Shown: positions 27,664-37,300 of the stretch, piece after piece | How positions within the stretch are numbered: position 1 is the stretch's first letter | Layout of the letters: the number at the start of each line of letters is the position of its first letter | Origin: Calothrix parasitica NIES-267 | GTDB lineage: Bacteria; Cyanobacteriota; Cyanobacteriia; Cyanobacteriales; Nostocaceae | DNA: 64,000 nucleotides | Direction of reading: 5' to 3' | Assembly (NCBI RefSeq): GCF_002368095.1 | Contig: NZ_AP018227.1 | Location: forward strand, 4,985,782-5,049,781 | Made by a program: the position numbers and the translations under genes | Notes under the pieces: model-generated | Told to the model about the DNA's origin: nothing | The model's database searches: none | The model's input: only the letters and a program-made list of their open reading frames with translations

Positions 27664-30600
27664 ATGGATAATCAAGAAACCTATGATTACCTCGAAGGAA
27701 TAGCCATAATAGGTATGGCGGGTCGTTTTCCAAAAGCTAAAAATATAGAACAGTTTTGGGATAATTTATGCGAAGGGAAAGAAGGTATTTCCTGGTTTAG
27801 TGATGAAGAATTGATAGCAGCCGGTATAGACCAAACTGTATTAAATGACCCGAATTATGTAAAAGCTGGTTCTGTACTAGAAGATATTGAGAAATTTGAT
27901 GCTCATTTCTTTGATTTCTCCCCCAGAGAAGCAGAAATAATGGACCCACAGCATCGTATTTTCCTTGAGTGTGCTTGGGAAGCTTTAGAAAATTCTGGTT
28001 ATAACTCTGAAAATCATCAAGGATTAACTGGTGTTTATACAGGAACAAACCTAAGTGCTTACTTGCTTCATAAATTGAGTCGTAATCCTGATTTATTCAA
28101 ATCCATGGGTCACTCAATTCTCTTCAGTAATAGCCAGGATTATGCAGCTACACGTATTTCCTACAAATTAAATCTCAAGGGACCGAGTATCAACATCAGT
28201 ACAGCTTGTTCTACATCATTAGTAGCTGTTCACTCGGCTTGTCAAGGATTGTCAAACTACGAATGTGATATGGCGATCGCTGGCGGTATTTCTATTTTTT
28301 CTCTTGACAAGGAAGGTTATTTTTATCAAAAAGGAGGGATGGCTTCCCCTGATGGGCATTGTAGAGCTTTCGATGCAGAAGCACAAGGAACTATCTTTGG
28401 GGATGGTGTTGGTATAGTTGTACTGAAAAGATTGGAGGATGCTGTAGCTGATGGGGATTGTATTTATGCAGTCATTAAAGGTTCAGCAATTAATAATGAT
28501 GGTTCTGCCAAAGTTGGATACACTGCTCCCAGCGTAACTGGTCAAAGTGAAGTAATCGCAGAAGCTCAAGCTATTGCTAAGGTTTCTCCTGAAACTATTA
28601 GCTATATTGAAACTCATGGAACGGGCACAGTTTTGGGAGACCCCATTGAGATTAGTGCTCTAACCAAGGTGTTTGAAGCTAAAACCAAAAAACAAGGTTT
28701 CTGCGCTATAGGTTCAGTCAAAAGTAATGTTGGTCATCTCAATACAGCAGCGGGAATAACAGGATTAATCAAAACAGTTCTGGCATTAAAGAATAAAAAG
28801 ATACCACCATCATTGCATTTTGAAAAAGCGAACCCAGAAATAGATTTTGACAACAGCCCCTTTTATGTAAACACCAAACTGAGTTCCTGGGAAAGGAACG
28901 GTACTCCTCGTCGAGCAGGAGTCAGTTCTTTTGGTGTAGGTGGAACAAATGCTCATGTAGTCTTAGAAGAAGCTCCCCCCACAGAACCATCAAGTTCATC
29001 TCGACCATACCAATTACTGCTTCTATCAGGGAAAACACCAACAGCATTAGAAAATACAACCACAAACTTACTTACACACCTCAAGCAAGATAATCAACAA
29101 AACATTGCAGATATAGCTTACACATTAGCAGTAGGTAGACGAGGTTTTGAACAACGAGGCATATTAGTATGCCAAAATCAATCAGATGCCATCGAACAAC
29201 TAGAGTCACAAAATCTCCTAACTACATCCGAAGAGAAAACCACTCACCGTCGTGTAGTATTCATGTTTCCCGGACAAGGAAGCCAGTACGTGAATATGGG
29301 ACGACAACTCTATGAAACAGAAACAACATTTGCATCATATCTTGATAACTGTGCAGAAATTCTCAAACCCCATCTTGGTGTAGATATAAGAAACCTAATT
29401 TATCCAAGACAAGAAACAGCACAAACAGCAGAACAATTACAACAAACAGCGATAGCTCAAACAACAATTTTCAGTTTGGAATATTCCCTAGCTTGCTTAT
29501 TAATGGAATGGGGAATCAAACCAACAGCCATGATCGGTCACAGCATCGGAGAATATGTAGCAGCAACCATTGCGGGAGTGTTTTCTTTAGAAGATGCTTT
29601 GATGTTGGTAGCCAAACGTGGGCAATTGATGCAAGAAATGCCTACAGGTGGGATGTTGGCTGTACCATTACCATTTGAGGAAATAGAGCCAATCCTAGGA
29701 GAAGGACTATCAGTAGCAGCAATTAATACCACTTCTAGCTGCGTCATTTCTGGAACTTGTGAGCAAATCAAATCTCTACAAGCACAACTGGCTGAAAAAC
29801 AAGTAGATACAAGATTACTCCATACTTCCCATGGTTTCCACTCTGTGTTGATGGAACCAATGTTGGAATCCTTTGTGGAGCAATTATCACTTTTAAATTT
29901 ACAGCCACCAAAAATACCTTATATTTCCAATCTTACAGGAACTTGGATTACCTCAGAAGAAGCCACCTCACCTCAATACTGGGCTGACCATTTACGTCAT
30001 ACCGTAAAATTTTCTGCTGGTATTGAAGAATTATTAAAACAACCTGACTTCGTTTTTATTGAAGTTGGTTCAGGAAGAACCTTAAGTACCTTAACTAAAC
30101 GGCATTTAGAACCCAACACAGAACAATTTGTCTTCACTTGTTTACGTCATCCAAAAGAAGAACTACCAGATGTATCTTTCTTATTAAATACCTTAGGTAA
30201 ACTTTGGATGACTGGTGTTGAGATAGATTGGTTGAGTTTTTACAAACAGGAACAGCGTTGTCGAGTAGCTTTACCAACTTATCCATTTGAGCGTCAGCGT
30301 TATTGGATAGATCAAAAATCTCTACCTTTGACTTTAAATGACAACTCAATTGCAATAAATGAAAAATTAGATATAAATGACTGGTTTTACGTTCCGTCTT
30401 GGAAACCTTCTTTACAGCCTAATACTGAATTAGACCAAGATTTGGAATCCCAGAATAATTGTTGGCTGGTATTTGTAGATAACTACCAAATAGGTTCTGA
30501 ATTAGTTAATAAACTCAAACAGCAAGATAAAAATGTCATTGTAGTTAAAATTGGGAAACAGTTTAACCAAATAAGTGAAAATAGTTACGCGATAGCTGCT

Positions 30601-32244
30601 GAAAATCCCAATGACTATGATACTTTATTTCAAAAACTGATTGAACTAAATCAAATTCCCGATGGTATTGCTTACTTATGGAGTTTGAATGCTAATGATA
30701 ATCAGTCATTAGGCGAGTACTTAGAATTCAAAAGTCTGTTATTTCTAACACAGGCTATTAGTAAGCATAAAATAAAAACAAATATCAAGCTTTGTGTAAT
30801 ATCCAATCAAATTCAAAAAGTAAATGGTACAGAAGTACTTTCTCCAGAAAAAGCTACTATATTAGGACTATGCAAAGTTATTCCTCAAGAATATGAAAAT
30901 ATTTCTTGTCGTAGCATAGATGTTGTACTTCCTAACCCAGGTAGTTGGAAACAAGAAAAACTCGTAAACCAAATGGTAGATGAGTTAACTGGTTGTGCAA
31001 CTGATATTACTGTAGCTTACCGCGATCGCCAACGATGGGTACAAACTTTTGAGCAAGTACATCTTTCATCTAGAACTACACCAACAAAACTTTTACGAGA
31101 AAATCCCGTTTACCTGATTATAGGTGGTTTGGAAGGAATGGGATTTGTGCTAGCTGAGTATTTAGCACAAAACATCCAAGCAAAACTAATACTTATCGAA
31201 AATCCAACATTCCCAGAAAAAGAAGAATACTCGCAATGGTTAGCAAATCACAAACAAACAGATGAGACCTACAAAAAAATAAAAAAATTACAAACTTTAG
31301 AAAACTTTGGTGCAGAAGTTTTAATTTTACGTGCAGAGATATCTAATTATGAAGAAATGTACCAATGTCTTGCACCAGAAAATATTGGTCAACTTAATGG
31401 AGTAATTTATTCTATTGGTGATGTACGGGAGAATTTGTTTTCTTCTATTCCAGAATTTACTAAGCCTAAAATAGAGAAATTACTTAACTATAAATGTTGT
31501 GAATTAACAGTCCTAGAAAAAGTTTTACAAGAAAGAAATTTAGATTTTTGCATAACCCTTTCTTCTTTATCTGCTGTTCTAGGGGGATTTGGACTAGCAA
31601 CTTATTCTGCTACCAACTTATTCATGGATACCGTCGTTCAGCAACATAATCAAGATTACTCTTCACCTTGGCTAACCATCAATTGGGATAGAGTACAATT
31701 AGATTTCACAGAAGAACAAAAACTCATACAACCACATGAAACAAGTTTAGCTATTAATAAAACAGAAGTTATAGAGGTATTTAAACGAGTCTTAGGTTTG
31801 AATGACATAACACAATGTGTGATTTCAACAGTAAATTTAGAACTTAGGATTAATCGGACATTCAACAAAGATTTACAAGATACTAAATCTTCCATTCAAA
31901 AGGATTCTCTTTCTCGTTACTCAAGACCCAAACTTGCTAATTCCTATATAGCTCCGACAAACGAATTAGAAAAACAAATTTCTGAAATGTGGCAAGAAGT
32001 TTTGGGAATTGAACAAGTGGGTATTTATGATAACTTTTTTGAATTAGGAGGAGATTCTCTAATTGCTACCAGATTGTTTTCACGTCTACAAATAACTTTT
32101 CCTGTAGAATTGTCAATACAAAAAGTATTATTCAAAGCATTGACTGTTGCTAAACAAGCAGAAATGATTAATGAAATTATGCTGGAAAAAATTTCACAGT
32201 TATCTGATGAAGAAGTAGAAATTCTTTTAGCTGAAGATAGATAA
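27664..32244 (+). CDS. type I polyketide synthase module 4: KS-AT-KR(degraded)-ACP
   Basis: This 1526-residue module begins one base after the module 3 stop, with GAGGAG upstream. KS (ACSTS, ETHGTGT) and AT (GQGSQ near 534, HGFHS) appear active. There is no DH or ER. The KR region (about 1147-1340) has lost family features: the nucleotide motif reads IGGLEGMG instead of TGGLGGIG, and the usual HSAG segment is YSIGD. SSLSA and TYSATN still supply candidate Ser and Tyr, and an aligned Lys remains. It may be inactive or weak, leaving a beta-keto group, or still active, leaving a hydroxyl. ACP has GGDSLI near 1462 and the C-terminus is acidic (DEEVEILLAEDR), as in many C-terminal docking tails before an NRPS. 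Confidence 0.9.
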   Translation: MDNQETYDYLEGIAIIGMAGRFPKAKNIEQFWDNLCEGKEGISWFSDEELIAAGIDQTVLNDPNYVKAGSVLEDIEKFDAHFFDFSPREAEIMDPQHRIFLECAWEALENSGYNSENHQGLTGVYTGTNLSAYLLHKLSRNPDLFKSMGHSILFSNSQDYAATRISYKLNLKGPSINISTACSTSLVAVHSACQGLSNYECDMAIAGGISIFSLDKEGYFYQKGGMASPDGHCRAFDAEAQGTIFGDGVGIVVLKRLEDAVADGDCIYAVIKGSAINNDGSAKVGYTAPSVTGQSEVIAEAQAIAKVSPETISYIETHGTGTVLGDPIEISALTKVFEAKTKKQGFCAIGSVKSNVGHLNTAAGITGLIKTVLALKNKKIPPSLHFEKANPEIDFDNSPFYVNTKLSSWERNGTPRRAGVSSFGVGGTNAHVVLEEAPPTEPSSSSRPYQLLLLSGKTPTALENTTTNLLTHLKQDNQQNIADIAYTLAVGRRGFEQRGILVCQNQSDAIEQLESQNLLTTSEEKTTHRRVVFMFPGQGSQYVNMGRQLYETETTFASYLDNCAEILKPHLGVDIRNLIYPRQETAQTAEQLQQTAIAQTTIFSLEYSLACLLMEWGIKPTAMIGHSIGEYVAATIAGVFSLEDALMLVAKRGQLMQEMPTGGMLAVPLPFEEIEPILGEGLSVAAINTTSSCVISGTCEQIKSLQAQLAEKQVDTRLLHTSHGFHSVLMEPMLESFVEQLSLLNLQPPKIPYISNLTGTWITSEEATSPQYWADHLRHTVKFSAGIEELLKQPDFVFIEVGSGRTLSTLTKRHLEPNTEQFVFTCLRHPKEELPDVSFLLNTLGKLWMTGVEIDWLSFYKQEQRCRVALPTYPFERQRYWIDQKSLPLTLNDNSIAINEKLDINDWFYVPSWKPSLQPNTELDQDLESQNNCWLVFVDNYQIGSELVNKLKQQDKNVIVVKIGKQFNQISENSYAIAAENPNDYDTLFQKLIELNQIPDGIAYLWSLNANDNQSLGEYLEFKSLLFLTQAISKHKIKTNIKLCVISNQIQKVNGTEVLSPEKATILGLCKVIPQEYENISCRSIDVVLPNPGSWKQEKLVNQMVDELTGCATDITVAYRDRQRWVQTFEQVHLSSRTTPTKLLRENPVYLIIGGLEGMGFVLAEYLAQNIQAKLILIENPTFPEKEEYSQWLANHKQTDETYKKIKKLQTLENFGAEVLILRAEISNYEEMYQCLAPENIGQLNGVIYSIGDVRENLFSSIPEFTKPKIEKLLNYKCCELTVLEKVLQERNLDFCITLSSLSAVLGGFGLATYSATNLFMDTVVQQHNQDYSSPWLTINWDRVQLDFTEEQKLIQPHETSLAINKTEVIEVFKRVLGLNDITQCVISTVNLELRINRTFNKDLQDTKSSIQKDSLSRYSRPKLANSYIAPTNELEKQISEMWQEVLGIEQVGIYDNFFELGGDSLIATRLFSRLQITFPVELSIQKVLFKALTVAKQAEMINEIMLEKISQLSDEEVEILLAEDR
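28744..30002 (+). repeat. long direct repeat B, copy 2 (KS end and AT of module 4)
   Basis: Partner of 15350-16608 at offset 13394, with no difference seen by eye over about 1259 bases. After 30002 the module 4 AT end and linker are clearly different from module 2. Confidence 0.9.
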
Positions 32245-32345
32245 TTAAATCAGTAGGCGTTGAAAATAAGCACAATTTTGATGAAGTTCTAGGTTATAAG
32301 TAATACTCCTCACTTGATTCTCTTATAGAGAATAATTAATTAACA

Positions 32346-32466
32346 GGACTTACGCGATTGTCACAAGACTTTTGTTGGTGCCGTAAACCCATTGCCTTAT
32401 TATTGCCTTAACAATTAATCAGTGTACAAGTACCCTACAAAAAAATGTGCCAGTTGCGTAATATCG
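32346..32466. repeat. MITE-like element, copy 1, in the PKS4-NRPS gap
   Basis: The 364-base gap between module 4 and the last NRPS holds an element of about 120 bases. It starts near GGACTTACGCGATTG and ends near GTTGCGTAATATCG, with short inverted ends (TTACGC/GCGTAA). Its interior aligns with 36886-37008: both carry ATTGTCACAA, TTGGTGCCGTA, CATTGCCT, TTATTGC and GTACAAG in the same order. It has no open frame. The rest of the gap is AT-rich, with no clear promoter. Confidence 0.6.
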
Positions 32467-32608
32467 TTGACCTTTGTATCGGAATGATTTAAATTTCCTC
32501 TCTCTGACTCTTTCCTCTGCGGTCTTTTAGAATTCCGATATAACCGGATTTGATATAAATCCTAATTAATTCAGAATAAAGATAATTAACAATTATTTGG
32601 TGATACAC

Positions 32609-35600
32609 ATGACCAATTCCAATTTATCTCCAGCAAAAAAAGCATTACTACAGAAGTGGCAAAAAGGACAATCCAAAGTCAAAAGCATTCCTAAACGTTT
32701 AAATTCAGATATTGCACCTTTATCATTTTCTCAACAACGTTTATGGTTTATTGACCAGCTTTATAATGATAGTTCTTTCTATAACATTCTGGGTGGATTA
32801 CATTTACAGGGAATTCTCAACATAAAAGCCTTCCGACAAAGCTTAAATGAAATTATCAAACGTCATGAATCTTGGCGTACAATTTTCTCAACCAAAGATG
32901 AACAACCAATACAAATTATTTTGCCCGAATTAAATTGGGAACTACCTATTATCAATATTGAACATTTAGCTGGTGGAAATTGGGAAGCAGAAGTTCAAAA
33001 ACTTGCAATAGCAGAAGCGAAAAATCCATTTAATTTAACTACTGGTCCATTAGTAAGAGCAACTTTATTGCGTTTAAGTGAGACGGAGCATATTTTTCTT
33101 TTAAATATGCATCATATTGTTTCCGATGGATGGTCTATTGGGGTATTTGCAAAAGAATTAGCAACGTTATACGCTAGTTTTTCTCAAGGTCAATCTTCTC
33201 CCCTACCCGAACTTGCTACTCAATATGGAGATTTTGCGATTTGGGAACGGGAGCGCTTGAAAGATAAACTACTCAAAACTAACTTAGATTACTGGAAGCA
33301 AAAATTAAAGGGAGAATTACCAATACTCCGTTTACCTACAGACCGACCCCGTCCCAGTACTCCTAGTTTTGTCGGTAAAAAACATTTCTTTAAATTTTCT
33401 AAAGACTTAACTGATGCTTCAAATAAATTTGCTAGTCAAGAAGAAGTTTCTTTGTTTATGTTGCTGTTAGCAGGATTTAACGTCTTGCTTAACCGCTATA
33501 CAGAGCAGGAAGATATTTTAGTTGGTACTCCAGTTGCTAATCGTAACCGACCGGAGTTGGAAAAAATGCTTGGCTTTTTTGTCAACACCTTAGTCATACG
33601 TAATGACTTAAGTGAAAATCCTAGTTTCCGAAAACTCGTCCATAAGGTACGTGAAGTAACTCTTGAAGCATACGCTCATCAAGATTTACCTTTTGACAAA
33701 CTAGTAGAGGAATTACGACCTCAACGGGATGTAAAGTTGAATCCTCTATTTCAAGTCATGTTTATTTTGCAAAATACTCCAATGCCAGCCCAAGAAGTAC
33801 TTGGTTTAACTTTGCAATCCGTGGAAGTGGATAATGGTACAGCAATGTTTGATATTTTGCTATCTATTACCGAATCCGAACAAGGATTAAATGGGTTTTT
33901 GGAGTATAACACCGATTTGTTTGATTCAGAAACAATTAGCCAGTTTATTTCCAATTATCAAACCTTATTGGAAAATATTCTTATCAATCCCGATGAAAAT
34001 ATCTCAAAATTACCTCTGCTCAATACCAAAGAACAACAAAAATTATTAGTAGAGTGGAACGACACCGAAAAAGATTTCAGCCATGTATGTTTGCATCAAT
34101 TATTTGAACAGCAAGTAAAGAGATCACCTCATACAACTGCTTTAATTGAAGAGTCACAACAAGTCACTTATGAACAGCTAAATCAAAAAGCTAATCAATT
34201 AGCACATTACTTGCAAAAAATAGGAGTTACAACAGAAACTATTGTTGCAATTTGTCTAGAGCGTTCTGTGGAAATGGTGGTGGGGGTTTTGGCCGTTCTC
34301 AAAGTAGGTGCGACTTATCTTCCTCTTGACCCTCATTATCCGAGCAATCGGCTGGCTTTCATGCTTTCTGATTCTCAAGCACCATTTATACTTACTAGCC
34401 AGAAAATCTTAGAAAAGCTACCTCTATTAGCAGATAAAACTAAAACTATTTACTGGGATCTAAACAAATATATAATTGCTCAAGAATCTACTGATAATCC
34501 TCTCAATGAGGTTAAAGCCGAGCATCTTGCCTATATACTCTACACATCAGGTTCTACAGGTAACCCTAAAGGTGTACAAGGAACCCATCTAGGCACGGTT
34601 AATGGTTTAAACTGGCTGTGGGAAAGTTATCCTCCTCAAGAAAATGAAGTTTTTTGTCATAAAACGGCCATTAGTTTCGGAGATTCGATATGGGAAATTT
34701 TTGCTCCCTTACTTAAAGGTTTTCCTGCTGTCATCATCCCAGATCCAATAGTTAAAGACACCAGATTATTCTTAGAAACTCTAGCTCATCACAAGGTAAC
34801 GCGAATTATACTCGTACCTTCATTATTACGGGTGATTCAAGATTCTTATAAGCATCTATTTGAGAGATTAGAGCATCTGAAAATTTGGATGACTAGCGGA
34901 GAACCACTTACTCTTGACCTACAACAAACTTTTTATGAACTATTACCTTCAGCAAAATTACTGAATTTTTATGGTTTATCTGAAGTTTCTGCAAACGCAA
35001 TTTGCTACGATACAAGTTTATTACCTGAAAAAGCAACTAGCGTTTTCATTGGTAAACCCATACATAATGCACAAGTTTACGTTTTAGACCGTTATTTACA
35101 ACCTCTACCAATGGGAGTCTGGGGTGAACTTTACATAAGTGGTGTTCCAATTGCTAGAGGTTACTTAAATAATCCCAGTTTAAACAAAGAACAATTTATC
35201 AATCATCCTTTTTTACCAGAGGTTAAGCTGTTCAAAACAGGTGATATCGTCCGATATCGAAACGATGGTAATCTTGAATACTTGGGTCGTCGCGATCGCC
35301 AAGTAAAAATCAGAGGTTTCCGAATTGAACTCGGAGAAATAGAGGGGTTACTAACCAAACATCCCCGAATCAAAGAATCTGTGGTAATTGCTTCGGGTGA
35401 CAGCAACAACGAACAACGCTTAGTCGCTTATATAGTTACAGATACAAATAAATCCATTACTATTCCCCAAGTTCGCAGCTATTTGCAAGAGCATTTACCT
35501 GATTATATGATACCTACAGCTTTTGCAGTTCTAGATAAGATGCCCCTGACATCAAGCGGGAAAATTGATAAGCGGTCGCTTCCTACAGAGAATTTAATCT

Positions 35601-36694
35601 TACCCCAGTCAGGGAAATCCTTTACTGCTCCCCGAGATACTTGGGAATTCGCTTTGGTACAGATTTGGGAAAATCTCCTTGGGGTTAGTCCAATTAGCAT
35701 CAAAGACAATTTCTTTGACTTAGGTGGTCACTCTCTGCTAGCAGCTCGTTTAATGGCTCAAATTAACGAGAAATTTGGTCAAAATATAACTCTATCTGCA
35801 CTATTCCAAGGTGCAACAGTTGAAAACCTCGCCAAGATTCTTCAGCAGCAAATTGGTTACGGTTCTGGTTCTCCTTTAGTGGCAATTCGGTCATCTGGAA
35901 CAAAAACTCCTTTCTTCTGCGTACATCCAGCCGGAGGAACCATCTTCACATTCCCCAACTTAGCCAATCAGCTTGATGCAGAACAACCATTTTATGCTTT
36001 TGAACAAATACCTAGGGAAGATGAACCATCAGTTATCTCTATCCAAGAGATGGCAAATCAATATCTTCAGGAAATTTATAAAGTACAACCGAATGGTCCA
36101 TATCTATTAGGAGGCTGGTGCTACGGAGGCTTAGTTGCCTTCGAGATGGCACAACAATTAATTCAACAAGGGCAAAAGGTAGCTTTTTTAGCTATATTCG
36201 ATGCCATAATACCAGAAACTCGTATCGAACCCAAAGCTGATGATGATACTAAATTTATTGTTCGTCTCACAGAATTTATCAAGCATCTATTTAATATAGA
36301 TTTGTCTCTTTCGTATCATGAATTACTAAAATTGCCTCTAGATGAACAACATCAAGTTTTGATGAAAAAACTTAACATTGCTAGCGATGCAGAAATACAA
36401 CAACACCTTCGTGGTTTCAAGCTTTTCAAAGCTCATGCCCAAGCAATGCGAAACTATGAACCACAGGTTTATCCACATGAGATAACTCTGTTTAGAGCAA
36501 GCGAGCAGATTCCCCACGATTTTCAAAGCCCAGAATTATATAGTGATGACCCTTTGTTAGGTTGGGGTAAGTACTCTGAGCAACCCATCAAGTTATTTGA
36601 TGTTCCTGGGAATCATTTTTCCATGTTTAGCGAACCAAATATCAAAAAATTGGGAGATAAGTTGAGAAGTAATATCATTAAAATAAGCTTATGA
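32609..36694 (+). CDS. nonribosomal peptide synthetase, C-A-PCP-TE, terminal module
   Basis: This protein of about 1361 residues holds a condensation domain with HHIVSDG (near 168), an A domain (TSGSTGNPKG near 646), a PCP (FFDLGGHSLLAA near 1035) and a thioesterase. The A4 segment is FGDSIWEIF, so the usual Asp235 is replaced by Gly and an Asp sits at position 236. My hand-read pocket is G-D-W-I-M-S-F-A-N-K, which resembles the beta-alanine-type code (VDxVISxADK as I recall it). A beta-amino acid substrate is therefore inferred. The TE nucleophile motif is GGWCYGG, a cysteine instead of serine, with the FDA Asp and GNHFSMF His in place. I chose the ATG at 32609; GTG 32600 or TTG 32597 would add three or four residues. 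It should add the last residue and release the chain. Confidence 0.9.
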   Translation: MTNSNLSPAKKALLQKWQKGQSKVKSIPKRLNSDIAPLSFSQQRLWFIDQLYNDSSFYNILGGLHLQGILNIKAFRQSLNEIIKRHESWRTIFSTKDEQPIQIILPELNWELPIINIEHLAGGNWEAEVQKLAIAEAKNPFNLTTGPLVRATLLRLSETEHIFLLNMHHIVSDGWSIGVFAKELATLYASFSQGQSSPLPELATQYGDFAIWERERLKDKLLKTNLDYWKQKLKGELPILRLPTDRPRPSTPSFVGKKHFFKFSKDLTDASNKFASQEEVSLFMLLLAGFNVLLNRYTEQEDILVGTPVANRNRPELEKMLGFFVNTLVIRNDLSENPSFRKLVHKVREVTLEAYAHQDLPFDKLVEELRPQRDVKLNPLFQVMFILQNTPMPAQEVLGLTLQSVEVDNGTAMFDILLSITESEQGLNGFLEYNTDLFDSETISQFISNYQTLLENILINPDENISKLPLLNTKEQQKLLVEWNDTEKDFSHVCLHQLFEQQVKRSPHTTALIEESQQVTYEQLNQKANQLAHYLQKIGVTTETIVAICLERSVEMVVGVLAVLKVGATYLPLDPHYPSNRLAFMLSDSQAPFILTSQKILEKLPLLADKTKTIYWDLNKYIIAQESTDNPLNEVKAEHLAYILYTSGSTGNPKGVQGTHLGTVNGLNWLWESYPPQENEVFCHKTAISFGDSIWEIFAPLLKGFPAVIIPDPIVKDTRLFLETLAHHKVTRIILVPSLLRVIQDSYKHLFERLEHLKIWMTSGEPLTLDLQQTFYELLPSAKLLNFYGLSEVSANAICYDTSLLPEKATSVFIGKPIHNAQVYVLDRYLQPLPMGVWGELYISGVPIARGYLNNPSLNKEQFINHPFLPEVKLFKTGDIVRYRNDGNLEYLGRRDRQVKIRGFRIELGEIEGLLTKHPRIKESVVIASGDSNNEQRLVAYIVTDTNKSITIPQVRSYLQEHLPDYMIPTAFAVLDKMPLTSSGKIDKRSLPTENLILPQSGKSFTAPRDTWEFALVQIWENLLGVSPISIKDNFFDLGGHSLLAARLMAQINEKFGQNITLSALFQGATVENLAKILQQQIGYGSGSPLVAIRSSGTKTPFFCVHPAGGTIFTFPNLANQLDAEQPFYAFEQIPREDEPSVISIQEMANQYLQEIYKVQPNGPYLLGGWCYGGLVAFEMAQQLIQQGQKVAFLAIFDAIIPETRIEPKADDDTKFIVRLTEFIKHLFNIDLSLSYHELLKLPLDEQHQVLMKKLNIASDAEIQQHLRGFKLFKAHAQAMRNYEPQVYPHEITLFRASEQIPHDFQSPELYSDDPLLGWGKYSEQPIKLFDVPGNHFSMFSEPNIKKLGDKLRSNIIKISL

Positions 36695-36696
36695 TA
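36673..36696. promoter_or_regulatory. AT-rich dyad, first copy (TATCAT...ATGATA)
   Basis: Perfect 6-base arms TATCAT and ATGATA are separated by 12 bases, overlapping the NRPS stop codon. The same dyad is kept in the duplicated copy at 37202-37225 before the receptor gene. It is a possible operator left in the first copy of the tandem duplication. Confidence 0.25.
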
Positions 36697-36885
36697 GAAC
36701 GAAAAAGACTTAAACATAGTAGAATATTGCGAGCTAATTGCAATAAGTTCAGATTAATCTGGTGAGAATTAATCACAACAGAATATTTATTCCCTGCGTG
36801 TTCGAGTTTTAAGCTTTTCCAAGCTCATGCCCAAGCAATATGAAACTATGAACCGCAGGTTTATTCATATAAAATAACTCTCTGA

Positions 36886-37008
36886 GGAATGGTCGCAATT
36901 GTCACAATACCTTGATTGGTGCCGTACGCTCATTGCCTAATTATTGCGTGCAGAATTAGTCAGCGTACAAGCATACTAGGAGGAAAATATACCACTTGCG
37001 GCCATTCC
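36886..37008. mobile_element. MITE-like element, copy 2, inserted in the decayed TE fragment
   Basis: The 123-base insertion has inverted ends GGAATGGTCGCAA (36886-36898) and TTGCGGCCATTCC (36996-37008), one mismatch apart. The uninterrupted TE copy at about 36485-36497 shows the sequence before insertion. The interior matches the element at 32346-32466. No coding capacity, so it would need a transposase in trans. Confidence 0.75.
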
Positions 37009-37201
37009 TAATCTTTAGAGCCAGCGAGCAGATTCCTCACGATTTTCAAAGCCCAGAATTATATAGCGATCGCCCTTTGTTAGGTTGGGGTAAGCACTCC
37101 GAGCAATCCATCAAGTTATTTGATGTTCCTGTAAATCATTTTTCCATGTTTGGCAAACCAAATATCAAAGAATTTGGGAGATAAATTGAATTGAGAAGTA
37201 A

Positions 37202-37225
37202 TATCATTAAATTAAGCTTATGATA
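37202..37225. promoter_or_regulatory. candidate operator upstream of the TonB-dependent receptor
   Basis: TATCAT (37202-37207) and ATGATA (37220-37225) form a dyad about 76 bases before the receptor ATG, in AT-rich DNA. A metal-responsive regulator such as a Fur-family protein would be expected for this gene, but the match to a Fur box is only general. The dyad is conserved in the first duplicated copy at 36673-36696. Confidence 0.3.
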
Positions 37226-37300
37226 CAATGAAAAAGACTTAAATATAGTAGGATATTGCCATTCGATTGCAATAAGCTCAGATTAATCTGGTGAGAATTA

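Noticed and set aside
8300-32000. C-methyltransferase domain in the PKS modules
   Set aside because: The space between AT and KR is filled by the KR structural half in every module and shows no SAM-binding GxGxG motif.
36996-37184. 62-residue frame as an independent gene
   Set aside because: It begins within the MITE-like element and continues as a copy of the TE C-terminus, so it is a fragment of the duplication.
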